From the NCBI GenBank assembly GCA_963819685.1, contig CAWFXI010000007.1, positions 573,111 through 637,110 on the forward strand: a stretch of 64,000 nt of DNA, read 5' to 3'. Position 1 is the first letter of the stretch; each line of letters opens with the position of its first letter. Shown piece by piece: positions 55,393 to 63,090 of this stretch. Made by a program: the position numbers and the translations under genes. The DNA is from CAIUGU01 sp963819685 (lineage in GTDB: Bacteria; Pseudomonadota; Gammaproteobacteria; Steroidobacterales; Steroidobacteraceae). The notes below the pieces were generated by a model. That model saw nothing but the letters and a program-made list of their open reading frames with translations. It was not told the DNA's origin and did not search any database.

Positions 55393-56101
55393 GAATGCAT
55401 CTGCGAATAAGGTTTACGTGACAGCCGCCACCGTTCCGTCCATCGTCCTCAAGACCACCCACTTAAGCAAGCAGGTTAGCAGTCCTGACGGAACCCTGAC
55501 CATTCTCGATGACGTCAGTTTCGAAGTGGCCGCCGGCGAATCGGTCGCGATCATCGGTGCTTCCGGAGCGGGGAAATCGACACTGCTGGCTTTGCTGGCA
55601 GGACTCGACGAGCCTACCTCCGGGCACACCTGGCTCAACGGATCCGACTTGACGAGCCTCGACGAGGATGGTCGAGCTGCGGTGCGCGCCAGGCATGTCG
55701 GCTTCGTCTTTCAGAGCTTTCATCTGCTGGCGTCGCTGACAGCGCTGGAGAATGTCATGTTGCCGCTCGAACTGGCTGGCGCGCCCAATGCAAGAGCCAC
55801 GGCGTTTGAGGTTCTCGGCAAGGTGGGACTCGGGCCTCGCGCAGGCCACTACCCGCGGCAGTTGTCTGGGGGTGAACAACAACGGGTTGCCATCGCAAGG
55901 GCCTTCGTGACGCGGCCTGCGGTGCTGTTCGCAGACGAACCCACCGGCAATCTCGATGCCGCCACTGGTGCAAAGATCATCGAACTGCTGTTCGAACTGA
56001 ACCGCGGCGGCAACACGACGCTTGTGCTTGTCACGCACGACCAGGCGATCGCCGAGCGCTGTGGACGAATCATACGGCTGGATGCGGGACGGCTCGCATG
56101 A
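55391..56101 (+). CDS. ybbA: ABC transporter ATP-binding protein YbbA
   Basis: 236-aa LolD/MacB-type ATPase. Walker A GASGAGKST (56-64), Q-loop FVFQSFHLL, signature LSGGEQQR, Walker B LFADEPTG and the switch VTHD. It pairs with the next gene; the divergent tesA/ybbA arrangement is conserved. The start could also be a little downstream. Confidence 0.94.
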   Translation: MNASANKVYVTAATVPSIVLKTTHLSKQVSSPDGTLTILDDVSFEVAAGESVAIIGASGAGKSTLLALLAGLDEPTSGHTWLNGSDLTSLDEDGRAAVRARHVGFVFQSFHLLASLTALENVMLPLELAGAPNARATAFEVLGKVGLGPRAGHYPRQLSGGEQQRVAIARAFVTRPAVLFADEPTGNLDAATGAKIIELLFELNRGGNTTLVLVTHDQAIAERCGRIIRLDAGRLA

Positions 56102-58593
56102 TCAAGGCCTTCCGCTTCGCATTGCTGACGCTCGTTCGTGACTGGAAGTCCGGCGAGCTGGCCGTCATGGCATTCGCCTTGCTTGTGGCGGTCACTTCGC
56201 TGACGGCAGTGGGATTCTTTACCAGTCGCGTCAGCAGCTCAGTCAATCAGCAGGCCGGCGAAGTACTGGCAGCAGATTTGCGAATGCGTTCAGGACGCCC
56301 GATTGACCCGCGCTATGTCGACATCGCCAGAAGCAATGGGTTGCGCACGGCCGAGGTTCAATCGTTGCCAAGCGTGATTTTTCACGGTGAGGCCAATGCG
56401 TTGTCGACAGTCCGTGCTGTCTCTGCCGGTTACCCATTGCGCGGCAAGGTCAAGGTTGCCGATGAGCCGTTCGGTCCAGGACGCGAAATCGACCAGGTCC
56501 CGGCGCGAGGTGAAGTGTGGGTCGAGTCGCGCCTGCTCGCCAGGCTCGGTGCTGCCATCGGCACGGAGCTCACCATCGGTGCCTTGCCGCTCACGGTTAC
56601 CCACGTGCTCGACTACCGGCCCGATCAGGGGTCGCAGTTCATCGATCTGGCGCCTTCACTCCTGATCAATCTGGACGATCTCGCCGCCACCTCACTTGTA
56701 CAACCCGGCAGCCGGGTGAATTATGCGGCGTTGTTTGCCGGTGATCCTGAAAATGTGGCAACGACGAAAGCGGCGCTTGAAGCCATCAAGCAACCAGCAG
56801 AGCGCCTTGTCGACATCAGTGAGGCCAGTCCGCAGATTCGCTCAGCCATCGATCGCGCCGGCCGATTCCTGAATCTCGCATCGCTGGTAAGCGTGCTGCT
56901 TGCTGCTGTTGCGGTAGCCATGGCCGCACGCCGGTATGCCGCGCGCCATCTCGATTCCGTGGCGCTGCTCAAGAGCATGGGCGCTTCGCAGCGATTGGTG
57001 CTGCAGATCAGCGTGTTCGAATTGCTGTTGCTCGCGATTGTCGCTGCTGCCATCGGTACAGTCCTTGGATACATCGCGCAGGAAGGCATCTACCTGCTTC
57101 TCAAGGATCTGGTCCGGGGCGAACTGCCGCCTCCATCGCTTGATTCAGCCTGGCTGGGGCTGGTCGTTTCGATAGCGGTGCTGACAGGCTTTGCACTCCC
57201 ACCGCTGTTGCAGCTGCGATTCACGCCTCCCGCCCGCGTATTGCGGAGGAACGCCGAACCGCCTGCGCTGCGGTACTCGCTGGTGTACGGACTGGCCAGT
57301 GGATCCATTTTTGCGATGCTGCTGTGGATGGCCCGTGACGCGAAGCTCGTGACTTACGTCGTCGGCGGGGCAGCCGCGACCATCGTGGTGCTGTTCGGTG
57401 CCGGCTGGCTCCTCGTCAGGGCTTTGGCGAATTTCCGGGGAGGGGTCGGCGTGTCGTGGCGCTACGGGCTGGCGAATATTTCCCGGCGTGGACCGGAGAG
57501 CATCGTACAGATCATGGCGTTCGGCCTTGGGCTGATGGTGTTGCTGCTGCTCGCCGTCGTCCGCAACGACCTGATGTCCGAATGGCAGGCCACGCTGAAA
57601 GAAGGCGCGCCCAATCATTTCCTCCTTAACATCCGCCCGGACGAAGCCAACGGCGTTGCCGCGTTCTTCCAGGGAATCGGTGTAGAGAAACCAGAGCTCG
57701 TGCCGATGGTGCGTGCGCGGCTGACTCACATCAATGGCACACCCGTGCAGGACATGACCTTTCGCAATCGCGAGCGGGCTGAAGACCGCTTCGACGGCGA
57801 ATCCAATCTGACCTGGGCAGCGGATCTCAAGTCTGACAACAAGCTGCTCGAAGGCACCTGGTGGCAGGCGGGCGATGAGGGAGGGCCGCGAGTGTCGGCC
57901 GAAGCGGAAGTCGCGCAGGAACTCGAACTGAAACTGGGCGATACCGTCACCTACGATGTGGGAGGCGAACCGGTGACGGCCACGCTGAGCAGCATCCGCG
58001 AAGTGCAGTGGGATTCCTTTCAGCCGAATTTCTTCATGGTGTTCTCGCCCGGCGCACTCGATGCCAATGCCGGCAGCTACATCACCAGTGTGCATCTCGA
58101 CGAGCAGCAGCGGCGTTCCCTGATTGACCTCGTACGGCAGTATCCCGAAGTCACGGCCATCGACATCGAAGCCATTCTCAATCAGGTCCGTTCGGTGATG
58201 GACCGTGCCTCACTGGCCGTGCAGTATGTGTTTCTGTTTACCGTGCTGGCGGGCGTTGCCGTACTGCTTGCGGCAATCCAGACCACCCGTGACGAGCGCC
58301 GCTACGAAAGCGCGATGCTGCGGACACTCGGCGCCAGTCGCCGTATCGTGTTGATGGGGGTAGCGGCCGAGTTCTCGGCGCTGGGGTTATTGTCCGGAGT
58401 GCTGGCCGCCACCGGGGCTACGGTTGCAGGCTATCTGCTTGCCACGCAAGTGCTCGATCTGAAGTATCACTTTCCGTCGGGCGTCTGGGTGTTCGGTCTC
58501 GCCGGCGGAGTGCTGCTCGTGGGCTTGAGCGGCACGCTCGCGACACGCTCCGTGGTCAGCACACCACCGGTAACGACGTTGAGGCAGGGATAA
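56098..58593 (+). CDS. ybbP: FtsX-like ABC permease YbbP
   Basis: 831-aa permease: one N-terminal helix, a large periplasmic region (about 50-255), three helices with RYAARHLDSVALLKSMGAS, a central helix pair, a second periplasmic region, and a final three helices with RRYESAMLRTLGASRR. This is the MacB-like duplicated FtsX plan of YbbP. It overlaps ybbA by 4 bp. The substrate is unknown; lipid or protein release from the membrane is inferred. Confidence 0.93.
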   Translation: MIKAFRFALLTLVRDWKSGELAVMAFALLVAVTSLTAVGFFTSRVSSSVNQQAGEVLAADLRMRSGRPIDPRYVDIARSNGLRTAEVQSLPSVIFHGEANALSTVRAVSAGYPLRGKVKVADEPFGPGREIDQVPARGEVWVESRLLARLGAAIGTELTIGALPLTVTHVLDYRPDQGSQFIDLAPSLLINLDDLAATSLVQPGSRVNYAALFAGDPENVATTKAALEAIKQPAERLVDISEASPQIRSAIDRAGRFLNLASLVSVLLAAVAVAMAARRYAARHLDSVALLKSMGASQRLVLQISVFELLLLAIVAAAIGTVLGYIAQEGIYLLLKDLVRGELPPPSLDSAWLGLVVSIAVLTGFALPPLLQLRFTPPARVLRRNAEPPALRYSLVYGLASGSIFAMLLWMARDAKLVTYVVGGAAATIVVLFGAGWLLVRALANFRGGVGVSWRYGLANISRRGPESIVQIMAFGLGLMVLLLLAVVRNDLMSEWQATLKEGAPNHFLLNIRPDEANGVAAFFQGIGVEKPELVPMVRARLTHINGTPVQDMTFRNRERAEDRFDGESNLTWAADLKSDNKLLEGTWWQAGDEGGPRVSAEAEVAQELELKLGDTVTYDVGGEPVTATLSSIREVQWDSFQPNFFMVFSPGALDANAGSYITSVHLDEQQRRSLIDLVRQYPEVTAIDIEAILNQVRSVMDRASLAVQYVFLFTVLAGVAVLLAAIQTTRDERRYESAMLRTLGASRRIVLMGVAAEFSALGLLSGVLAATGATVAGYLLATQVLDLKYHFPSGVWVFGLAGGVLLVGLSGTLATRSVVSTPPVTTLRQG

Positions 58594-58601
58594 TTGGACA
58601 A

Positions 58602-58636
58602 GGGGATAGGGGATAGGGGATAGGGGATAGGGGATA
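58602..58636 (+). repeat. GGGGATA heptad tract, copy 2
   Basis: Five perfect GGGGATA units followed by GTGAG. Lies between ybbP (stop 8 bp before) and the M20 peptidase gene. Confidence 0.95.
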
Positions 58637-58672
58637 GTGAGACCCGCCTGGAACTTGCCCGAGGACATGCCT

Positions 58673-60190
58673 ATGAAGCGGTGGTTGATCCTGATACTGG
58701 CGGGTGTTTTTCCGCTGCTTGTTGTTGCCCAGACGAATCCGGCCGCCCAGGCTGCGCGTGAGTGGCGGCAGAAGCATGAGCGTGCGATCGTCGATGAGTT
58801 CATCACGCTGCTCTCGATTCCCAACATTGCCAGCGATGTCCCCAACATTCAGCGCAATGCACAGCTGATCGCTGCCATGCTCGAGAAGCGGGGCGTGCCC
58901 GCGCGGTTGATCTCGGTTCCGGGTGGCAACCCCGTCGTGTTCGGGGAAATCCGCACACCGGGCGCGACACGAACGATCGTCTTTTATGCGCACTACGATG
59001 GGCAGCCCCTCGATCCAAAGGAATGGGCTTCGCCGCCGTTCAAACCAACGCTGCGCAACAGGTCGTTGAGTGACGGTGGCACGATCATTCCGCTGCCGGC
59101 ATCCGGGAAGGCATTCGATCCGGAATCGCGGTTGTACGGCCGCGCAACGGCGGATGACAAGGCGCCCATCATTGCCCTCGTCACGGCGCTCGACGCATTG
59201 CGTGCCGCCGGTCTCCGTACCCGGTCCAACATCAAGTTCGCGTTTGATGGCGAGGAGGAAGCGGGTTCGCTGAATCTGGAAAAGACGCTCGCGGCCAACA
59301 AGGAACTGTTCGCCGGTGACGTCTGGCTGATGTGCGATGCACCGCTGCACCAGACGCGGCGTCAGTCCCTCATTTTCGGTGCACGGGGCGTGACGGCCGT
59401 CGACATTACTGTTTACGGTCCACGAACCGAGTTGCACAGTGGACACTACGGCAACTGGGCACCGAACCCGGCGCTGTCGCTCGCCCGACTGCTGACTTCA
59501 ATGAAAGACGAGGCGGGCCGAATTCTCGTCGACCATTTTTATGACGGCATTGAGCCATTGAGCGCGCTGGAAAAACAGGCGCTTGCAGAGGCACCGGATG
59601 TCGACGCGCAGCTCAAGCAGGAGATGTGGCTGGGCTCGACAGACAACGCGCCCAAGCAGCTCGCCGAGCTGGTGACGCTGCCTTCGCTGAATATCCGTGG
59701 CATGGCCAGCTCGCGAATCGGCAATCAGGCATCGAACGTGATTCCGGCCACCGCCACGGCCACGCTGGATATCCGTCTGGTCAAAGGACTGGATCGTGAA
59801 GTCGCCGTGCAACGCTTGATGGAGCATATTCGCAAGCAAGGCTACTTCGTGGTTGACAAGGAGCCGGATGCCGCCGTGCGCCTGGCTCATCCCAAAGTAG
59901 CACTGGTTACAGTCAGGCCGGGCGGTTACAACGCTGCTCGCACACCAATGGATCTGCCGATCTCCCAGGAGATCATCCGCGTGGTCGAGAGTGCTCGCGG
60001 CCCCGTCATCAAGCTGCCGACGATGGGGGGCGGTTTGCCGCTGGAAAGCGTTGAGCGGCCGCTCAACACGCGCACGATCATCATCCCGATCGGCAATCAC
60101 GACAACAACCAGCACGGCTACGACGAGAACCTGCGCATCCAGAATCTGTGGGATGGCATCGAGCTGATGGCGGCGTTGCTCACGATGTGA
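58673..60190 (+). CDS. secreted M20-family metallopeptidase
   Basis: 505 aa from ATG 58673 with a signal peptide (RWLILILAGVFPLLVVAQ). The zinc and catalytic sites of M20/M28 dipeptidases are seen as YAHYDGQPLD, RATADDKAP, FDGEEEAGS and LMCDAP. Probably a periplasmic dipeptidase or carboxypeptidase; substrate unknown. Convergent with the integron integrase, 14 bp away. Confidence 0.9.
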   Translation: MKRWLILILAGVFPLLVVAQTNPAAQAAREWRQKHERAIVDEFITLLSIPNIASDVPNIQRNAQLIAAMLEKRGVPARLISVPGGNPVVFGEIRTPGATRTIVFYAHYDGQPLDPKEWASPPFKPTLRNRSLSDGGTIIPLPASGKAFDPESRLYGRATADDKAPIIALVTALDALRAAGLRTRSNIKFAFDGEEEAGSLNLEKTLAANKELFAGDVWLMCDAPLHQTRRQSLIFGARGVTAVDITVYGPRTELHSGHYGNWAPNPALSLARLLTSMKDEAGRILVDHFYDGIEPLSALEKQALAEAPDVDAQLKQEMWLGSTDNAPKQLAELVTLPSLNIRGMASSRIGNQASNVIPATATATLDIRLVKGLDREVAVQRLMEHIRKQGYFVVDKEPDAAVRLAHPKVALVTVRPGGYNAARTPMDLPISQEIIRVVESARGPVIKLPTMGGGLPLESVERPLNTRTIIIPIGNHDNNQHGYDENLRIQNLWDGIELMAALLTM

Positions 60191-60204
60191 CCGGACTCGC
60201 CAGC

Positions 60205-61176
60205 TCAACTTTCACGTGAATCCAGCGGACTCCTGACTCCGCGTCCGCCGCGGTTCAGTACATGCGTGTAGATCATTGTCGTCTTCACGTCTGAATGACC
60301 CAGTAACTCCTGCACCGTGCGGATGTCATAACCCGATTCCAGCAGATGCGTGGCAAAGCAGTGACGGAATGTGTGGCAGCTGGCAGGTTTCGTGATGCCG
60401 GCACGTTGAATGGCCTGGCGCACCTGCCGTTGCACGACATCCTGATAGAGATGATGCCGCCGCCACGCCCCGGAACGCGGATCACGTGACGGTTGGGCGG
60501 CGGGAAAGACATACTGCCAGCCCCATTCGAGATGAGCGCCGGGATATTTTCGCGTCAATGCAAACGGCAGCTCCACACCGCCGTAACCCTGACGAATGGC
60601 TTCCTCATGCTGGCTTCGCACTTTCGCAACATGCACGGACAGCGAATCCAGCAATCCGGCGGGAAGCACCGTGACCCTGTCCTTGCCGCCCTTGCCATCA
60701 CGAACGGTAATCTGTGGATGATCGAGGTCGACGTCCTTGATGCGCAACCGGAGCGCTTCCATCAGGCGCAGCCCGCTGCCGTACAGGATGCTGGCCACCA
60801 GCCACGAAACTCCGCTCATGTGGCTGAGCACGGAGCGAACCTCTTCGCGACTGAGTACCACGGGGAGCCGTTGCGGTCGCTTCGCCCTGACGATTCCATC
60901 GAGCCAGGGCAGTTCGACATCGAGCACATGCCGATACAGAAACAGGATGGCCGCCAGGGCCTGATTCTGCGTTGCAGCAGCCACATCCCGGTCAGTAGCC
61001 AGGTGGGATAGAAAGGCCTCGACCTCAGGCCCACCCAGATCGGCGGGATGGCGCTTGCCATGAAACAGGATGAAGCGCTTTATCCAGCCGACGTACTGTT
61101 GTTCCGTTCGGTAGCTGTAATGCTTCAGTCGGATACGATCACGTACCTGGTCGAGAAGGCGAGGTTTGGCATCCAT
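60205..61176 (-). CDS. intI: integron integrase IntI (tyrosine recombinase)
   Basis: 323 aa from ATG 61176 (an open frame continues to 61254). The catalytic residues, numbered from that ATG, are complete: Arg137 in GSGLRLME, His268 and Arg271 in HTFRHCF, His294 in LLGHSD, and Tyr303 in MIYTHV. The IntI-specific insertion is present as LEWGWQYVFPA, then RDPRSGAWRRHH, just before the HxxR box; this separates IntI from XerC/D. The ending GVRSPLD is also typical. It is transcribed away from the cassettes. Confidence 0.95.
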   Translation of the reverse strand: MDAKPRLLDQVRDRIRLKHYSYRTEQQYVGWIKRFILFHGKRHPADLGGPEVEAFLSHLATDRDVAAATQNQALAAILFLYRHVLDVELPWLDGIVRAKRPQRLPVVLSREEVRSVLSHMSGVSWLVASILYGSGLRLMEALRLRIKDVDLDHPQITVRDGKGGKDRVTVLPAGLLDSLSVHVAKVRSQHEEAIRQGYGGVELPFALTRKYPGAHLEWGWQYVFPAAQPSRDPRSGAWRRHHLYQDVVQRQVRQAIQRAGITKPASCHTFRHCFATHLLESGYDIRTVQELLGHSDVKTTMIYTHVLNRGGRGVRSPLDSRES

Positions 61177-61265
61177 GCCGCATAACATCCTGAGTGATTG
61201 ACGGCAGTTCCGTTGCCGTGATCTAGTTAAATCAGGAACATGGCTTTCAGTCAATCATGTTATAC
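61177..61265 (+). other. probable attI region and intI leader
   Basis: The first cassette junction is likely G^TTATAC at 61259-61265, because the same heptamer is the right core site of the first attC (61597-61603). A second GTTRRRY match, GTTAAAT, is at 61226-61232. A hairpin ACGGCA/TGCCGT lies at 61201-61219. On the minus strand TATAAC inside the junction could be the intI -10. No LexA box of the CTGT-N8-ACAG type is seen. Confidence 0.5.
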
Positions 61266-61597
61266 AGCGCAAATGCCGCATTTAATCACTGCACTTCGGC
61301 CGTCTAGATAGAGTTGTTTCGACAGGCCTGAATATCTCGATAAACGCGAAGGAATGCGGGATGGCGAAGTGCCAAAATTCATGCTATTCAGCGAACGCAT
61401 TCGCTTCGACCAAGCAAGCTTGGATCGAAAGCGAAGTGGATCGCTGAACCAAATCGTAGCAAGAAGAGCCAGATCGGCGATTTCGATAGAAGTCATCGCA
61501 GCGTCTGGGGCTGCGACACAACTACTCGCTAGAACGGACGCGCCATGAATAAAGTGCCAGGAACCAGCCTCGTTCTGCGCGCCGTTCACTTCGAGAG
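61260..61597 (+). other. cassette 1, without a confident gene
   Basis: 338-bp cassette. The only forward frame worth noting is 61354-61548 (64 aa), whose stop falls inside attC1 and whose AAGGA overlaps the start too closely. It matches nothing I recognise. A longer minus-strand frame crosses attC1 and is rejected. The cassette may be non-coding or carry a decayed gene. Confidence 0.5.
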
Positions 61598-61603
61598 TTA
61601 TAC
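61516..61603 (+). other. attC1
   Basis: 88 bp. Outer cores ACACAAC and GTTATAC. Inner boxes pair as CTCG, AACGG and CGCGC on each side with an unpaired A on the left arm, which is the strand-selecting pattern of attC. The cores depart from the usual RYYYAAC/GTTRRRY. Loop contains AATAAAGTGCCAG. Confidence 0.72.
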
Positions 61604-61614
61604 AGCTAGAAGCT

Positions 61615-61990
61615 ATGCCGCCAACTGAATGGGAAGAGCAGCTTCGTAACGTCGCGGCGCGGAGTACCCCTGACCAAGAGAACCAGTTCTTGGCGCTTGT
61701 CGATTCGGAAGAGGGCAAGGTAACTGGGGAGGTTGCCAAAGTGCTAATGACGACCTTTTCAGCAATACCAGATCACGGTACTCAAGAGCGCGTGTGCAGC
61801 GTTCTCGCCAGTGCTCCCAGCCAGGTTCAGGTTTCAGCGATTCTTGGAGAGATGCCCGATTGATAGTCGACGCTCCCGATTGGGCCGGAGCCTGCTGGCT
61901 GAACTTCTTGAGCATCAAGCTAGCGCTCTTCGGAGTGCTTTGGCCTCAGCAACCCCACAAACGAGACTTGCAGTCCGAACAATTGCATAG
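61615..61990 (+). pseudogene. cassette 2 gene, frameshifted small protein
   Basis: An 82-aa frame (MPPTEWEEQLRNVAA to GEMPD) stops at 61863, but protein-like sequence goes on in other frames: RLIVDAPDWAG, then SLLAELLEHQASALRSAL, to TAG at 61990. Two one-base losses (after CCC at 61855-61857, and at GG at 61887-61888) give about 125 residues; a single +1 shift would also join the ends with a less natural middle. The helical, HEAT-like look recalls small immunity-type proteins found in cassettes, but I cannot name it. Confidence 0.6.
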
Positions 61991-62055
61991 CGGGGCGATT
62001 TCCTGGAATTGCGGCCTCGTGCGAAATCAATCCATGATACTGCCGCTAAGTCGCT

Positions 62056-62143
62056 GTATAACCATCGCATGGAGCGCACGCGTGAAATATAAAGTGCCAG
62101 TTCACGAGCCGAGCGTCCGCGGCGCTCATGCGAATCGTTAGGT
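62056..62143 (+). other. attC2
   Basis: 88 bp. Cores GTATAAC and GTTAGGT; inner arms ATCGCATGGAGCGC and GCGCTCATGCGAAT pair with one extra G on the left arm. The loop shares TATAAAGTGCCAG with attC1, so the two belong to one subfamily. Confidence 0.85.
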
Positions 62144-62176
62144 TTCTACAATCGCGTCAATTCGGGGACTCATTCA

Positions 62177-62533
62177 GTGCCACGACTTCTACTTCCCACC
62201 GCAGCTTTGGTAACTGGACTTTGCGCATGCGCTACGCCAGACGAAATGCGGCAACGCAAACCGTTCATTGAGACAACTAGCGCTCGTCAGTCAAGAGACG
62301 TCGCACTATGTATCCCCAACCGCTGGGAAAATTCAGGTTACGGTGGGACACCGACCGTGACGTTAGGCCCTCTGAGACAGGATATGTAGTAGCCGTACGT
62401 AACGAATGGCAAGGCAACTCAATTGTTGGCAGATATCGATGATATGACCTCGGGGTCAAGGACTCGCTACTTTAAGGGAGCGGTCCTTGCAGAGGGGGCT
62501 TTCGATAAGCAATTGCCGAGTGCAGTACCCTAA
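62177..62533 (+). pseudogene. cassette 3 gene, small lipoprotein with two compensating frameshifts
   Basis: Starts at GTG 62177: a signal peptide with a lipobox-like LCAC, then ATPDEMRQRKPF and LCIPNRWENSGY. The frame stops at 62389, yet sequence continues as PSETGYVVAVRNEW in a second frame from about 62368, and returns to the first as ADIDDMTSGSRTRYF, ending at a TAA (62531-62533) inside the attC3 core. One base lost near 62370 and one gained near 62425 would restore about 117 residues. A stop inside the attC core is typical of intact cassettes. Not a family I can name. Confidence 0.62.
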
Positions 62534-62587
62534 CAAGGTGCTCCAGGGCGACGCGCGAGACACGTGCGCCTGAGCACGTCGTTAAGC
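62528..62587 (+). other. attC3
   Basis: 60 bp, the shortest here. Cores CCCTAAC and GTTAAGC; arms GGTGCTCCAGGGCG and CGCCTGAGCAC pair with two extra bases on the left. The cassette 3 stop codon lies in the left core. Confidence 0.8.
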
Positions 62588-62591
62588 GCCA

Positions 62592-62999
62592 ATGAATACC
62601 CAGCGGCTCATCTTCACGCTACGTGGCGCCCCCGGCTACGTCCAGGGCATGCTCTTCGCAGAGGGAACCTTGATGCCAATCTCAGGCGACACAGTCGTCC
62701 TGAGTCTGGAAGGCACTTCAATCTCGGATGCTGGAATTCAGCAGTTGCCACTGCTTGTTGGGCTGCGCTGCCTCGATCTCGACGGCACCAAAATCACAGA
62801 TCAATCACTTTCCATGCTTTCGCGCTTTCCCGCGCTCGAAGAGCTGTGGCTGGAATGCACGAGCATTACGGATGCCGGCCTGAAGGAGTTGCACGCCCTC
62901 AAGAGCCTCCGCTTCGTTTCAGTCTCGTACACCGCGGTCACCGAAGCGGGCCTTCAGCAACTCAAGGCCGCACTCCCAGGTGCCGATGTCGCAGCGTGA
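62592..62999 (+). CDS. cassette 4: leucine-rich-repeat protein
   Basis: 135 aa. After a 35-residue lead it holds about four LRR units with the repeating core TxITDxGLxxL: GTSISDAGIQQL, GTKITDQSLSML, CTSITDAGLKEL and YTAVTEAGLQQL. No signal peptide or helix, so cytoplasmic. Start 5 bp after the attC3 core, stop 10 bp before the attC4 core, filling the cassette as expected. Likely protein binding; partner unknown. Confidence 0.88.
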   Translation: MNTQRLIFTLRGAPGYVQGMLFAEGTLMPISGDTVVLSLEGTSISDAGIQQLPLLVGLRCLDLDGTKITDQSLSMLSRFPALEELWLECTSITDAGLKELHALKSLRFVSVSYTAVTEAGLQQLKAALPGADVAA

Positions 63000-63009
63000 A
63001 TCACCTGGC

Positions 63010-63078
63010 GCCTAACCCCTCAGTCAAGGGGACGTCTTGCGGCAAGCCGCAAGCCGCCCGTTACCTCGAACGTTAGGC
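63010..63078 (+). other. attC4
   Basis: 69 bp, the clearest site. Cores GCCTAAC and GTTAGGC are perfect inverse repeats; a terminal hairpin CTTGCGGC/GCCGCAAG is closed by AA; the arms between contain extra bases. It resembles attC sites common in Xanthomonas-type arrays. Confidence 0.92.
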
Positions 63079-63090
63079 GACACATGCACA

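Noticed and set aside
61255..61300. Possible LexA box upstream of intI (CTGTATAACATGATTG on the minus strand)
   Set aside because: Only the CTGT half matches; the ACAG half is missing.
61260..61739. Minus-strand frame of 159 aa across cassettes 1 and 2
   Set aside because: It crosses attC1 and opposes the cassette 2 frame; no start signal or familiar motif.
63037..63090. Upstream start of the SRPBCC gene
   Set aside because: It lies inside attC4, which belongs to the previous cassette.
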